Shown: piece after piece, positions 27,198-39,221 of the stretch
Layout of the letters: each line of letters starts with the position of its first letter
Position numbering within the stretch: the stretch's first letter is position 1
DNA from: VBDM01 sp035499735
GTDB taxonomy: Bacteria > Pseudomonadota > Gammaproteobacteria > Burkholderiales > SG8-39
Direction of reading: 5' to 3'
Assembly (NCBI GenBank): GCA_035499735.1
Contig: DATJYC010000022.1
Location: 1 to 64,000, forward strand
Length of the DNA: 64,000 nucleotides
Program-made: the position numbers and the translations under genes
Notes under the pieces: model-generated
Seen by the model: only the letters and a program-made list of their open reading frames with translations
Told to the model about the DNA's origin: nothing
Databases searched by the model: none

Positions 27198-28859
27198 ATG
27201 GCCCGCACGGCAGCCCAGATCCTCGTCGACGCGCTGAAGATCCACGGCGTCGAGGCGGCGTTCTGCGTGCCCGGCGAGAGCTATCTCGCGGTGCTCGACG
27301 CGCTCTACGACGCGCGCGAGGAGATCCGGCTCATCGTCGCCCGGCAGGACGGCGGCGCGGCGTACATGGCCGAAGCCTACGGCAAGGTCACCGGTAAGCC
27401 CGGCGTATGCTTCGTCACCCGCGGCCCCGGCGCGACGAACGCCTCGATCGGCGTGCACGCCGCGCAGCAGGATTCGACTCCGATGGTCCTCTTCATCGGC
27501 CAGGTGCCGGGCGAATTCGCCGACCGCGAAGCCTTCCAGGAGGTCGACTACCGGCAGATGTTCGGGCCCTTGGCGAAATGGGCGGCGCAGGTCGACCGTC
27601 CCGAGCGCATGCACGAGTACGTGAGCCACGCCTTCCACCTCGCGACGTCGGGGCGCCCCGGCCCGGTGGTGCTCGCGCTTCCCGAGGACATGCTGACGCA
27701 AACCGCGACCGTCGCCGATGTCGCGCCGTATCAGGTGGTGCAGGCGAGCCCGTCGCCGGCCGACATGGAGAAGCTTCGCGGCCTGCTCGCCCGCTCGCAG
27801 CGGCCGCTCGTCATCCTCGGGGGCTCGGTGTGGACGCAGGAAGCCCGCCGTGACCTGCAGGTATTCGCGGAGGGGAGCGGCCTGCCGATCGCCTGCTCGT
27901 TCCGCTTCCAGGACCTGATCGACAACGGCCACGACCACTACGTCGGCGACGTCGGCATCGGCATCAACCCCAGGCTCGCGGCGCGCGTGCGCGAGGCCGA
28001 TGTCCTGCTAGTCGTCGGCGCGCGGCTGGGAGAGATGACCACAGGAGGCTACACGCTCGTCGAGCCGCCGCGGTCGAAGCAGAAGCTCGTCCACGTGCAC
28101 GCCGGAGCCGAGGAGCTGGGGCGCGTCTACCAGGGCGAGCTGCTCGTCAATTGCGGCATGCCGCAATTCGCCGCGGCGTTGAGGACCGTCAGGCTCGACG
28201 GCGCTCCATGGAGATCCTGGCGCGAGCAGGCGCGCGCCGACTACCTCGAATGGACGAAGCCCGCGCCGATGCCGGGCAGGGTGCAGCTCGCCGAGATCGT
28301 CGCGTGGATGCGCGAGCGTCTGCCGAGGGACACGATCGTCGCGAACGGTGCCGGCAATTTCGCGGGCTGGATATCGCGCTTCTACCGCTACCCGGGTTCG
28401 CGCACGCAGGTGGCGCCGACCAACGGCTCGATGGGCTACGGCGTGCCCGCGGGTATCGCCGCGAAGGTCGCGCGGCCCGACCGCCTGGTGGTCTCGGTGA
28501 ACGGCGACGGCGACTTCCTCATGAACGGCCAGGAGCTCGCGACGGCGGTGCAGTATCAGCTGCCCGTAATCTTCATCGTCGTGAACAACGGCATGTATGG
28601 CACCATCCGTATGCACCAAGAGCGCGAGTACCCCGCGCGGGTGTATGCGACGGCGCTCCAGAACCCGGATTTCGTGGCGCTGGCGCGCGCCTACGGCGCG
28701 CACGGCGAGCTGGTCGAGGAGACAGCGGAGTTTGCGCCGGCGTTCGAGCGCGCGGCCACATCCGGGAAGCCGGCGCTGCTGGAACTGCGCATCGATGCGC
28801 AGGCGATTACGACCTCGACGACGCTCGACGCGATTCGGGCGCGCGCGCTCAAGGGCTGA
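27198..28859 (+). CDS. Thiamine pyrophosphate enzyme, acetolactate synthase large-subunit-like
   Basis: A 553-residue ThDP-dependent enzyme with the three domains of the acetolactate synthase/benzoylformate decarboxylase family: pyrimidine-binding, central and pyrophosphate-binding with the metal site VNGDGDFLMNGQ and VNNGMYGTIRMHQ. The position of the ThDP-activating Glu (usually RxEGGAA) is Asp51 in ARQDGGAAYMAEAYGK. No small regulatory subunit follows, so it is unlikely to be the biosynthetic IlvB. A decarboxylase or carboligase role is possible. A TATAGT at 27180-27185 is a candidate -10, giving a very short leader. Confidence 0.88.
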   Translation: MARTAAQILVDALKIHGVEAAFCVPGESYLAVLDALYDAREEIRLIVARQDGGAAYMAEAYGKVTGKPGVCFVTRGPGATNASIGVHAAQQDSTPMVLFIGQVPGEFADREAFQEVDYRQMFGPLAKWAAQVDRPERMHEYVSHAFHLATSGRPGPVVLALPEDMLTQTATVADVAPYQVVQASPSPADMEKLRGLLARSQRPLVILGGSVWTQEARRDLQVFAEGSGLPIACSFRFQDLIDNGHDHYVGDVGIGINPRLAARVREADVLLVVGARLGEMTTGGYTLVEPPRSKQKLVHVHAGAEELGRVYQGELLVNCGMPQFAAALRTVRLDGAPWRSWREQARADYLEWTKPAPMPGRVQLAEIVAWMRERLPRDTIVANGAGNFAGWISRFYRYPGSRTQVAPTNGSMGYGVPAGIAAKVARPDRLVVSVNGDGDFLMNGQELATAVQYQLPVIFIVVNNGMYGTIRMHQEREYPARVYATALQNPDFVALARAYGAHGELVEETAEFAPAFERAATSGKPALLELRIDAQAITTSTTLDAIRARALKG

Positions 28860-28867
28860 GCGCCGTC

Positions 28868-31831
28868 TCACTTCAGGTCGGTGCTGAACTCCGCGAGGTA
28901 GACCGCGTAGGGCGGGATGTCTCCGCCCGGGTAGAACGCGCGGCTGTAGCGCCTCCACAGCTCCTGGGCTTCCGCGTGCTCGCCGGCGGCGTGAGCGCCG
29001 AGCATCGCCGTGTTGAGCAGGAAGCGTCCCCAGTTGTCTCCGCCGGTCGCGGGTCCGGCGAGCAGGGCCCGGGCGTGGGCAAGCATCGCCCGGGCATCGT
29101 GCGCAGCGACCGCGGCGTAGACGTCGAGCCGGTCCCGGACGTGCTGCGAGCGCGGCGCGCAGCCCAGCCACCGGTGCTCGATCCAGAGCGCGCGCAGCGG
29201 CGCGGGGTCGAGCGAGCTGAGCGTAACCTCGGCGGCGATCTGCAGCTGCTCGAGCGCCGTCTTCGACGGCGCCTCGCCGCACAGGGCGCCCGGGTATCTC
29301 AACACGAGCGCGATCTCCGCGGCGAGCTTCTCGGGGGACTGCAGCGGGTCCGCGGCGCGGTCGGACAGCAGCCGCGCGATCTCCACGGCGGCCGACTGCC
29401 TGCGCATGCGCAGCGCGGGATCGGACTCAGGCACCGGGGCGCTCAGGTGGGCCTTGGGCGTGTCCCCCAGCATCTCGAGGATCGGCAGGGGCGCGACGGC
29501 GAGGCTCATCAGGCCCTGCGCGCGGCTCCCTTCGAAGCGCGCGCGCGCAGCCTCGAGCTGCACGAAGGGCCTGAAATCGGAGTTGACCGGCGCGGCGAGC
29601 GCGGCGAACAGCGGCTCGAGCTGGCGCATGGTGCCCAGGCTGCGCGCCGAGATCTGCTCGATGCGCTTGATGCCGAGGCGGTCGAGCTGCTCCATGAACC
29701 CCTTCTCCCTGACGGGAAGGGGCCCGAGTCGCGGCACCCGGCCTTCCGCCACCGCGAGGACCAGCAGGTCTCCCGGGTTCGACTCGTAGATCTCGTAGTC
29801 GGAGAAGTTCTCGCGCAGCGCGCCGACGATGGAGGCGAGCAGCTGGTCGTTGAACTCGTAGACCTGCAGCCACTGCACGAACAACCCCCCCGGCGCGAGG
29901 TAGCGCTTGGTGTCGCGGTAGAACTCCGTCGAGAACAGGCTCGCGACGCCGTTCACCCAGGGGTTGGACGGCTCGGCCATGATCACGTCGTAGCGCTTGC
30001 CGTAGCGCGCGAAATAGCTCTTCGCGTCCTCGAAGAACACCTGGCCGCGCCTGTCGTGGTAGGGCCGCAGCACGCGCGGCGCGAACGCCATCGCGGCCGT
30101 GTACATCGCAGGCTCGATCTCGATGCTGTCGATCTCTCTGGGACCGCTGTGGGACAGCGCGACCTCGGTCGTGAGGCCCGAGCCCCAGCCGATGTTCGCG
30201 AACGTCTTCGCGTCGGGCTTGGCGAGCAGGGGCAGCGCCGCGACCAGGCTCATCGTGTACTCGTCCGGCGTAGGGGGAAGGTCCGTGTCGAGCCGGATCG
30301 CGGCGTCGGGCTTGCCGTTGGTGACGATGGCGACGATGCCCCCGGGCTGGCTGCGCGCCGCGACCGAGGCCGTCTTGCCGTCGCGGTAGAAGACTACCCG
30401 GCCGAAGTCGGGAGTGGCCCTGCCGTAGCGGTACACGCCCGAGGAGAGGCGCTCGGGCTCGAGTATGTCGATGCGCGCGGTCAGCGCGGCGACGAGCAGG
30501 CCCGCGATGAGCGCGGCGAAGGCGTGGGCGCGACGCAGCCGCTCCTGCGTATAGCGCAGTATCCACGCGCCGAGCAGCATGTCCGTCGAGGCCCCGACGA
30601 CCAGCGCGAGCTTCAGCCCCGCCTCGGGCAGGAGCAGATGGACGGCGACGAGGACGCCCGCGATCGAGCCCAACGTATTCGCGGCGTAGACCTGTCCGAT
30701 CGCGCGCTCGCCGCGTCCGCCGCGCAGCAGCACGTGGGTGAAGAGAGGCAGCGTCATGCCGGCGAAGAAGGTCGTGGGCAGCATCACCGCGAAAGCGAGG
30801 GCGTGGCTGAAAAGATTGAACAGCCCGTAGGCGCTGTCGGTCTTCTGCAGCACGCCGAGCGCCCAAGCCATCCAGTCGAAGGTCCAGTGGTAGACGAAGA
30901 CGGTCGAGAGCGCCGTGAGCCCCATCAGGACCTGGACGACGCCGGCGAAGCGCACCGGGTCGGCGACGCGGTCGATGCGGCGCCGGATCCACAGGCCACC
31001 GAGCGCGAGCCCGGTGATGAACGCCGAGAGCATCAGCTCGAACGCGTGGAACGACGAGCCCAGGACGAGCGAGAGCATCCTGATCCACACGATCTCGTAG
31101 ACGAACGAGGCGAGCCCGGTGACGAAGGCGCCGGCGAGGAACAGACGGAAGATGTAGCTCCCCGCGAGCGGCGATCCTCCCGGAGGGGCAGGGGCGATCG
31201 CCGGCGGCTCGCCGCGCCGCGCGATGGCGAGCACCGCCGCGGCGAGCGCGAGGTTCAGCGCCCCCGCCAGCCGCATCGTCCCCGGCATCCCCATCCACCC
31301 GATCAGCACGAAGGCGGAGGCGAGGGCCCCGATCGCCGCGCCGATCGAGTTGGTGAAGTAGAGCATCGCCAGGTGGTGCCCGCTCTCCTGAGGTCCGCGC
31401 CGGATGACGGCGCCGGAGAGAAGCGGGAAGGTCATGCCGAGCAGCACGGTCTGCGGGACGATCAGCAGCGCGCACAGCGAATACTTGTACACCTCGACCG
31501 TGCCCGGGGAGCCGAGCGCAGGAATCACGCGATCGAGCGAAACCTGAGTGAGCAGGACGAAGACCTCGTGAAAGACGAGCGCGGCGACGCCGATCGCCGC
31601 CTCGATCCAGCCGTACGCGCCGAGAAGGTTCGCGACGCGCGTGCTCCAGCGGCTCGCGAGCCAGGCCCCCAGCGCCATGCCTCCCATGAAGGCGGCGAGC
31701 ACGAACGACTGCGAGAACGCCGCCGCGCCTAGGAAGAGCCTCAGATAGTGCGACCAGACCGACTCGTAGATGAGCCCGGTGAAGCCCGACACCGTAAACA
31801 GAGCGAACAGCAGCTTCACGTCACGGTTCAT
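28868..31831 (-). CDS. Fused MFS-type membrane / spermidine-synthase-like protein
   Basis: A 987-residue protein. ATG 31831 gives MNRDVKLLFALFTVSG; a longer open frame continues upstream only as a shadow of gltL. The N-terminal half has many membrane segments and contains two similar units, SGFTGLIYESVW (near residue 18) and TGLASFVYEIVW (near 245). From about residue 500 comes a Rossmann methyltransferase-like SpeE domain with NIGWGSGLTTEVA (near 545) and MAEPSNPWVNGVASLF (near 617). The canonical GGGDGG and the Asp of aminopropyltransferases are replaced, so polyamine synthesis is doubtful. The last 250 residues look helical and may form TPR-like repeats. Function unknown. Confidence 0.85.
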   Translation of the reverse strand: MNRDVKLLFALFTVSGFTGLIYESVWSHYLRLFLGAAAFSQSFVLAAFMGGMALGAWLASRWSTRVANLLGAYGWIEAAIGVAALVFHEVFVLLTQVSLDRVIPALGSPGTVEVYKYSLCALLIVPQTVLLGMTFPLLSGAVIRRGPQESGHHLAMLYFTNSIGAAIGALASAFVLIGWMGMPGTMRLAGALNLALAAAVLAIARRGEPPAIAPAPPGGSPLAGSYIFRLFLAGAFVTGLASFVYEIVWIRMLSLVLGSSFHAFELMLSAFITGLALGGLWIRRRIDRVADPVRFAGVVQVLMGLTALSTVFVYHWTFDWMAWALGVLQKTDSAYGLFNLFSHALAFAVMLPTTFFAGMTLPLFTHVLLRGGRGERAIGQVYAANTLGSIAGVLVAVHLLLPEAGLKLALVVGASTDMLLGAWILRYTQERLRRAHAFAALIAGLLVAALTARIDILEPERLSSGVYRYGRATPDFGRVVFYRDGKTASVAARSQPGGIVAIVTNGKPDAAIRLDTDLPPTPDEYTMSLVAALPLLAKPDAKTFANIGWGSGLTTEVALSHSGPREIDSIEIEPAMYTAAMAFAPRVLRPYHDRRGQVFFEDAKSYFARYGKRYDVIMAEPSNPWVNGVASLFSTEFYRDTKRYLAPGGLFVQWLQVYEFNDQLLASIVGALRENFSDYEIYESNPGDLLVLAVAEGRVPRLGPLPVREKGFMEQLDRLGIKRIEQISARSLGTMRQLEPLFAALAAPVNSDFRPFVQLEAARARFEGSRAQGLMSLAVAPLPILEMLGDTPKAHLSAPVPESDPALRMRRQSAAVEIARLLSDRAADPLQSPEKLAAEIALVLRYPGALCGEAPSKTALEQLQIAAEVTLSSLDPAPLRALWIEHRWLGCAPRSQHVRDRLDVYAAVAAHDARAMLAHARALLAGPATGGDNWGRFLLNTAMLGAHAAGEHAEAQELWRRYSRAFYPGGDIPPYAVYLAEFSTDLK

Positions 31832-31917
31832 GGGGAATCCGGGGGGCTCGCGAAGGCGCAAGTGTACCCGAGCATGGAGCCGGCGCGGCGGAATTGCTGC
31901 ACGCGCGACGGCCGGAT

Positions 31918-32646
31918 TCAGTGCTGCAAGATCTTTGACAGGAACTGCTGCGCGCGCTCCGAGCGCGGCTTGCCGAAGAAATCGTCCTTGGCCGCGTCTT
32001 CGACGATCTCGCCGCGGTCCATGAAGATGACACGATGCGCCACCTTGCGCGCAAAGCCCATCTCGTGGGTCACCACCATCATCGTCATGCCTTCGCGCGC
32101 GAGCCCGACCATGACGTCGAGGACCTCGTTGATCATCTCCGGGTCGAGCGCCGAGGTCGGCTCGTCGAAGAGCATCGCGATCGGGTCCATGGCGAGCGCC
32201 CGGGCGATCGCGACCCGCTGCTGCTGGCCGCCCGAGAGCTGTCCGGGGTACTTGTCCTTGTGGGCGAGGAGCCCGACGCGCTCGAGCAGCTTCAACCCTT
32301 TCTGGGTGGCCTCGTCCAAACCGCGCCCGAGGACCTTCTCCTGCGCAAGGGTCAGGTTGCGGGTCACGCTCATGTGGGGAAAGAGCTCGAAGTTCTGGAA
32401 CACCATGCCGATCCGCGAGCGCAGCCTGGGCAGGTCGGTCTTCGGGTCGCCGACCGACACGCCGTCGACGGTTATGTCGCCCTCCTGGAAGGGCTCCAGG
32501 CCGTTGACGCACTTGATCAGCGTCGATTTGCCGCTTCCAGAGGGGCCGCATACCACCACGACCTGCCCTTTCCTCACCTCGGTCGAGCAGCTCTTCAGCA
32601 CCTGGAAGGCGCCGTACCACTTGCCGACGTTCCTGATCGAGATCAT
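31918..32646 (-). CDS. gltL: Amino acid ABC transporter ATP-binding protein, GltL-like
   Basis: A 242-residue ATPase of the polar amino acid (PAAT) uptake family. Walker A is GPSGSGKSTLIKC, the Q loop MVFQNFELFPHM, signature LSGGQQQRVAIARAL, Walker B MLFDEPTSALDPE and H loop VTHEMGFA. The start ATG 32646 (MISIRNVGKWYG) matches the family length; the longer frame to 32721 overlaps the permease gene. It is the last gene of a four-gene operon read leftward. Confidence 0.94.
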   Translation of the reverse strand: MISIRNVGKWYGAFQVLKSCSTEVRKGQVVVVCGPSGSGKSTLIKCVNGLEPFQEGDITVDGVSVGDPKTDLPRLRSRIGMVFQNFELFPHMSVTRNLTLAQEKVLGRGLDEATQKGLKLLERVGLLAHKDKYPGQLSGGQQQRVAIARALAMDPIAMLFDEPTSALDPEMINEVLDVMVGLAREGMTMMVVTHEMGFARKVAHRVIFMDRGEIVEDAAKDDFFGKPRSERAQQFLSKILQH

Positions 32647-32660
32647 CACGCCCCTCCGCG

Positions 32661-33350
32661 TCAGCGGATTATGGCGATTTTTGCCTGCAGGCGCTTGACC
32701 CCGTAGGAGAGGAGGGAGCACAGCACGAGATACACGAGCGCGACGAACAGGTACATCTCGACGACGCGGCCGTCGCGCTGCGCGACCTTGGTGGCGGCGC
32801 CGACAAAGTCGGTCACGTTGAGGAGCGACACCAGCGACACGTCCTGGAACAGGATGATGGTCTGGGTGAGCAGCACCGGAAGCATGTTGCGGAAGGCCTG
32901 CGGCAGTATCACCAGGCGCATCGCCGGCCAGTAGCCCAGGCCCAGGGCGAACGCGGCCCCGCCCTGGCCCTTGGGGATGCTCTGGATCCCGGCGCGCATG
33001 ATCTCGCAGAAGTAGGCGGCTTCGAACATGATGAAGGTGATGTAGGCGGAGCGCTCGGCGCCGATCTGCGGAGGGCGCTCGGCGCCCGTCAGCGACTGGA
33101 TGATCACCGGCAACAGGAAGTAGAACCAGAAGATCACGAGCAGCAGCGGGATCGAGCGCATCAGGTTCACGTAGCCCGCCGCGACGAGCGCGAGCGGCTT
33201 CATGGACGAAAGGCGCGCCATGGCGAGCAGCGTCCCGAAGATCGTGCCGCCGATCGCGGCGACGACCGTGATCTGGACGGTGTACTGCAGGCCCGTTGCC
33301 ACGTAGGGCAGGGTGCGCGAGATCTCGCCGAAGTCCAGGTCGGTGATCAC
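32661..33350 (-). CDS. gltK: Amino acid ABC transporter permease, GltK-like
   Basis: A 229-residue inner-membrane permease with about five membrane segments and the cytoplasmic EAA loop AAFALGLGYWPAMRLVILPQ that docks on the ATPase. GTG 33350 is the start, sharing 4 bases (GTGA) with the stop of gltJ, so translation is coupled. It pairs with GltJ to form the channel for acidic amino acids or their amides. Confidence 0.92.
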   Translation of the reverse strand: MITDLDFGEISRTLPYVATGLQYTVQITVVAAIGGTIFGTLLAMARLSSMKPLALVAAGYVNLMRSIPLLLVIFWFYFLLPVIIQSLTGAERPPQIGAERSAYITFIMFEAAYFCEIMRAGIQSIPKGQGGAAFALGLGYWPAMRLVILPQAFRNMLPVLLTQTIILFQDVSLVSLLNVTDFVGAATKVAQRDGRVVEMYLFVALVYLVLCSLLSYGVKRLQAKIAIIR

Positions 33351-34072
33351 TTGGTCGACCCGATGTAGCCCGGAACCGAGACCCTGCGCTCGAGCATCGC
33401 CATGACCCGGTTGGACGCGAAGGCGATCACCGCGTAGATCACGGTCGCCGCGCCGAAGGCCTCGAAGTAGCGGAACGTCATCTCGCCCATCTCGCGCGTG
33501 CGGAAGAACAGCTCGGTCAGCCCGATCGAGTAGGCGACCGCCGTATTCTTGATGAGGTTCATCAGCTCGGAGGTCAGCGGCGGGATGATGATGCGGTACG
33601 CCATCGGCAGGAGCACATAGCGGTAGGTCTGGACCTGCGAGAGTCCCAGCGCGTAGCCGGCGTTGCGCTGGCCCCGAGAGAGCGACTGGATGCCGGCGCG
33701 GACCTGCTCGGCAAGGCGCGCCGCGGTGAACAAGCCCAGGCACACGACCGACGTGATCAGCTGGTAGGTCAGGGGATCGACCGACACGACCCAGCGCTTC
33801 ACCGGAGGGATCACGCCCGGCACCACGAAGAACCACAGGAAGAACTGGACGATGAGCGGGATGTTACGGAACAGATCGACGTAGGCGTTGCCCAGGCGGA
33901 CCATCCAGGCGCGGTCGGTCGTGCGCGCGACGCCGATGACCGAGCCGATCACGAAGGCCACGATCCAGGCGAGCGCCGCGACGACCAGCGTCCACTCCAG
34001 GCCGGAGGCGAGCGAGCGCCACCACGGGCCGTCCCCGTCGGGGATCTGCTCGAGAAGGATGCCCAGATGCAC
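33347..34072 (-). CDS. gltJ: Amino acid ABC transporter permease, GltJ-like
   Basis: The second permease of the transporter, 241 residues, with about five hydrophobic segments and the EAA loop NAGYALGLSQVQTYRYVLLP. The start is GTG 34072. The family features FRNIPLIVQFFLWFFVVP and IKNTAVAYSIGLTELFF are present. It lies 37 bases downstream of the receptor gene and overlaps gltK by 4 bases. Confidence 0.92.
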   Translation of the reverse strand: MHLGILLEQIPDGDGPWWRSLASGLEWTLVVAALAWIVAFVIGSVIGVARTTDRAWMVRLGNAYVDLFRNIPLIVQFFLWFFVVPGVIPPVKRWVVSVDPLTYQLITSVVCLGLFTAARLAEQVRAGIQSLSRGQRNAGYALGLSQVQTYRYVLLPMAYRIIIPPLTSELMNLIKNTAVAYSIGLTELFFRTREMGEMTFRYFEAFGAATVIYAVIAFASNRVMAMLERRVSVPGYIGSTK

Positions 34073-34109
34073 CGGGGGCGGCCGGACCTGCCGGAAGAAC
34101 GCTAGGTTC

Positions 34110-35006
34110 TCAGACGCCCGTGTCGTTCGGGTTCTTGAATGCGTCCCGTATCGCCGGCGTCATCGGGAACTTCAGGTTGACGCCCTTGGGCGGGATCGGG
34201 CTGGTGAACCACTTGGCGTAGATCTTGTTGATCTCTCCGGATTTCATCACGCCGCCGATGGTCTTGTCGACCAGCGCCTTGAACTGCGGGTCGTCCTTCC
34301 TCAGCATCATGCTGTAGGGCTCCTGGCGCAGCGACTCGGGGATGATGCGGTAGGCGGAAGGGTTTCTCGAGTTGGCGATCTGGCCGGCGAGCAGGATGTC
34401 GTCCATCACGAATGCCGCAGCGCGGTCGTCGGCGACCAGCAGGAAAGACTCGGCGTGGTCCTTGCCGTAGATCTCCTTCACCTCGATATTCTGGGTCTTC
34501 TGGTATTTCTTGAGAAGCGGCACCGAGGTGGTGCCCGAGGTCGTCGAGATCGTCTTGCCGTTCAGGTCGGCAAGCGACTTGATCTTCGAGTTCTTCTTCA
34601 CCGCCGCGGTGACGTTGATGACGAAATAGGTCGGGCCGAACGACACCTGCTTCTGGCGCTCGACCGAGTTCGTGGTGGAGCCGCACTCGAGATCGATGGT
34701 GCCGTTCTGCATCAGCGGGATGCGGTTGGAGGAGGTCACCGGCTGCAGCTGCACCTTCAGGCCGGGCATTTTCAGGTCCGCCTTGACCGCGTCGACGATC
34801 TTCATGCACAGGTCCATCGCGTAGCCGACCGGCTTCTCCTTGTCGTCCAGATACGAGAACGGGATCGACGATTCCCGATAGCCGATGGTGATCGAGCCGG
34901 TCTCCTTGATCTTCTTGAGCGTGCCCGTCAGCTGCTGGGCCGCGGCCGGCGCCACCAGCATCGCGCAGGCGACGGCGAAAAGTGAGAGTCGCGTGGTTTT
35001 CGTCAT
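34110..35006 (-). CDS. gltI: Glutamate/aspartate ABC transporter periplasmic binding protein
   Basis: A 298-residue periplasmic receptor with signal peptide (cut near AAAQQ, residue 24). It is close to E. coli GltI along its length: RESSIPFSYLDD, DLECGSTTNSVERQKQVSF, TSGTTSVPLLKK, AFVMDDILLAGQIA, and KWFTSPIPPKGVNLKFP near the end. This makes glutamate/aspartate the likely ligands. ATG 35006 is preceded by a strong GGAGG site and a near-consensus sigma70 promoter at 35035-35063, so this gene heads the operon gltI-gltJ-gltK-gltL. Confidence 0.95.
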   Translation of the reverse strand: MTKTTRLSLFAVACAMLVAPAAAQQLTGTLKKIKETGSITIGYRESSIPFSYLDDKEKPVGYAMDLCMKIVDAVKADLKMPGLKVQLQPVTSSNRIPLMQNGTIDLECGSTTNSVERQKQVSFGPTYFVINVTAAVKKNSKIKSLADLNGKTISTTSGTTSVPLLKKYQKTQNIEVKEIYGKDHAESFLLVADDRAAAFVMDDILLAGQIANSRNPSAYRIIPESLRQEPYSMMLRKDDPQFKALVDKTIGGVMKSGEINKIYAKWFTSPIPPKGVNLKFPMTPAIRDAFKNPNDTGV

Positions 35007-35034
35007 GGTGGGTTCCTCCGTATGCTGTTGGGCG

Positions 35035-35063
35035 ATTCTACGCAGTCCCCGGGTGCTTGTCTA
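35035..35063 (-). promoter_or_regulatory. Sigma70 promoter of the gltIJKL operon
   Basis: On the minus strand TAGACA (35063-35058) and TAGAAT (35040-35035) are separated by exactly 17 bases; each hexamer matches consensus at 5 of 6 positions. The start would lie near 35028, giving a leader of about 20 bases that contains the GGAGG ribosome site. This is the clearest promoter in the window. It lies in the 78 bases between uvrA and gltI. Confidence 0.72.
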
Positions 35064-35084
35064 AGCGGCGGCGTTTCGTCTGTT

Positions 35085-37919
<2,835 letters not shown>

Positions 37920-37982
37920 TCTGCCTGAGAGCGAAACTAAACCTGCTACTATACGAAATTCCGTGGTATCCCCGCTACACCG

Positions 37983-39197
37983 ATGATGTCCCCGGCATCG
38001 TCCGGGCGCATGTCCCCCTTCGAGCTGCGCGCGAGCCTGTCGCTGGCGTCGCTTTTCGCCCTGCGCATGCTGGGGCTGTTCCTGATCCTGCCGGTCTTCG
38101 CCGTCCACGCGCGGCACCTCCCCGGGGGCGACAGCCAGACCCTGGTCGGGGTCGCCCTGGGCGCCTACGGGCTGACCCAGGGGATCCTGCAGATCCCCTA
38201 CGGCATCGCGTCCGACCGCTATGGGCGCAAGCGCGCCATCGTGGTCGGGCTGCTGCTCTTCGCGGCGGGCAGCTTCGTCGCGGCCTGGGGCCCGAACATT
38301 GCCGTCGTAATCCTGGGGCGCGCGCTCCAGGGGGCGGGGGCGATCGCGGCGCCGGTGACGGCCTTCGCCGCCGACATCACGCGGGAGGAGCACCGAACCA
38401 AGGCGATGGCGCTGATCGGCGGCTCGATCGGGCTCATGTTCGCGGTGTCCCTGGTCGCCGCGCCGGCGCTGTATCCCCTTATCGGGATGGGCGGCATCTT
38501 CGCCGCGACGGGGTTCCTGGCCCTCGCCGCGGTCTGGGTGACGCTCGCCGTAGTGCCCGCCGAGCCGGCGTCGGGCGGCGGCGCGCGGCGCGTCGTTCCC
38601 GGGGCGCTGAGAGCGGTGCTGCGCAACGCCGAGCAGCTGCGCCTGAACTTCGGGATCTTCTGCCTGCACGTGGTGCAGATGGCGATCTTCGTCGTCGTCC
38701 CCACGGCTCTGGTGCGCTACGGCCGGCTGCCGGTCAGCGAGCACTGGAAAGTCTACCTGCCGGTGGTGCTCGGGTCGTTCGCGCTGATGGTGCCGGCGCT
38801 GCTGTACGCCGAGCGCAACCGCCGCATGAAATTTCTCTTTCTCGCATCGATCGGCCTGCTGCTCGCGGTCGAGCTGGGCCTCGCCGTGTGCCTGGACAAT
38901 TTCCCCTTCCTGGTGGGGCTGCTGCTCTTCTTCTTCGTCGCGTTCAACATCCTCGAAGCCTGCCTACCGTCTCTGGTGTCGCGCGTCGCAGCCGCGGATT
39001 CGCGGGGAACCGCGCTGGGGGTCTACAACACCACCCAGGCGCTAGGCCTCTTCGCGGGCGGGGCGATGGGGGGCTGGCTGGCCCAGCACTGGGGGGAGCC
39101 CTCGGTCTTTGTATTCGGATTCGCGCTGGCTGCGTTATGGCTTCTTGTAGCCTCCAGCATGCGTGTCCCGGTCGATGCCGCTGAAGGTGTATCCTGA
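37983..39197 (+). CDS. MFS transporter (between uvrA and ssb)
   Basis: A 404-residue carrier with about 12 hydrophobic segments and the classic MFS loop GIASDRYGRKRAIVVG near residue 80. Starts are ATG 37983 or 37986. The uvrA/MFS/ssb order is conserved in betaproteobacteria, which suggests an old association, but the substrate is unknown; the family resembles YajR/multidrug-type efflux carriers. It precedes ssb by 24 bases. Confidence 0.88.
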   Translation: MMSPASSGRMSPFELRASLSLASLFALRMLGLFLILPVFAVHARHLPGGDSQTLVGVALGAYGLTQGILQIPYGIASDRYGRKRAIVVGLLLFAAGSFVAAWGPNIAVVILGRALQGAGAIAAPVTAFAADITREEHRTKAMALIGGSIGLMFAVSLVAAPALYPLIGMGGIFAATGFLALAAVWVTLAVVPAEPASGGGARRVVPGALRAVLRNAEQLRLNFGIFCLHVVQMAIFVVVPTALVRYGRLPVSEHWKVYLPVVLGSFALMVPALLYAERNRRMKFLFLASIGLLLAVELGLAVCLDNFPFLVGLLLFFFVAFNILEACLPSLVSRVAAADSRGTALGVYNTTQALGLFAGGAMGGWLAQHWGEPSVFVFGFALAALWLLVASSMRVPVDAAEGVS

Positions 39198-39221
39198 ATT
39201 ATTCATCGGAGGAAAGAGCTC

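Noticed and set aside
28151..31732. A 1193-codon plus-strand open frame over the end of the ThDP enzyme and the fused membrane protein.
   Set aside because: It lies across two well-supported genes in other frames and is made of Arg, Glu, Gly and Ala without any recognisable motif; a lack of stop codons is expected at this G+C.
37920..37982. A LexA (SOS) box in the uvrA/MFS gap.
   Set aside because: No CTGT-N8-ACAG-like palindrome can be made out; CCTGCTACTATACG is only a partial match.
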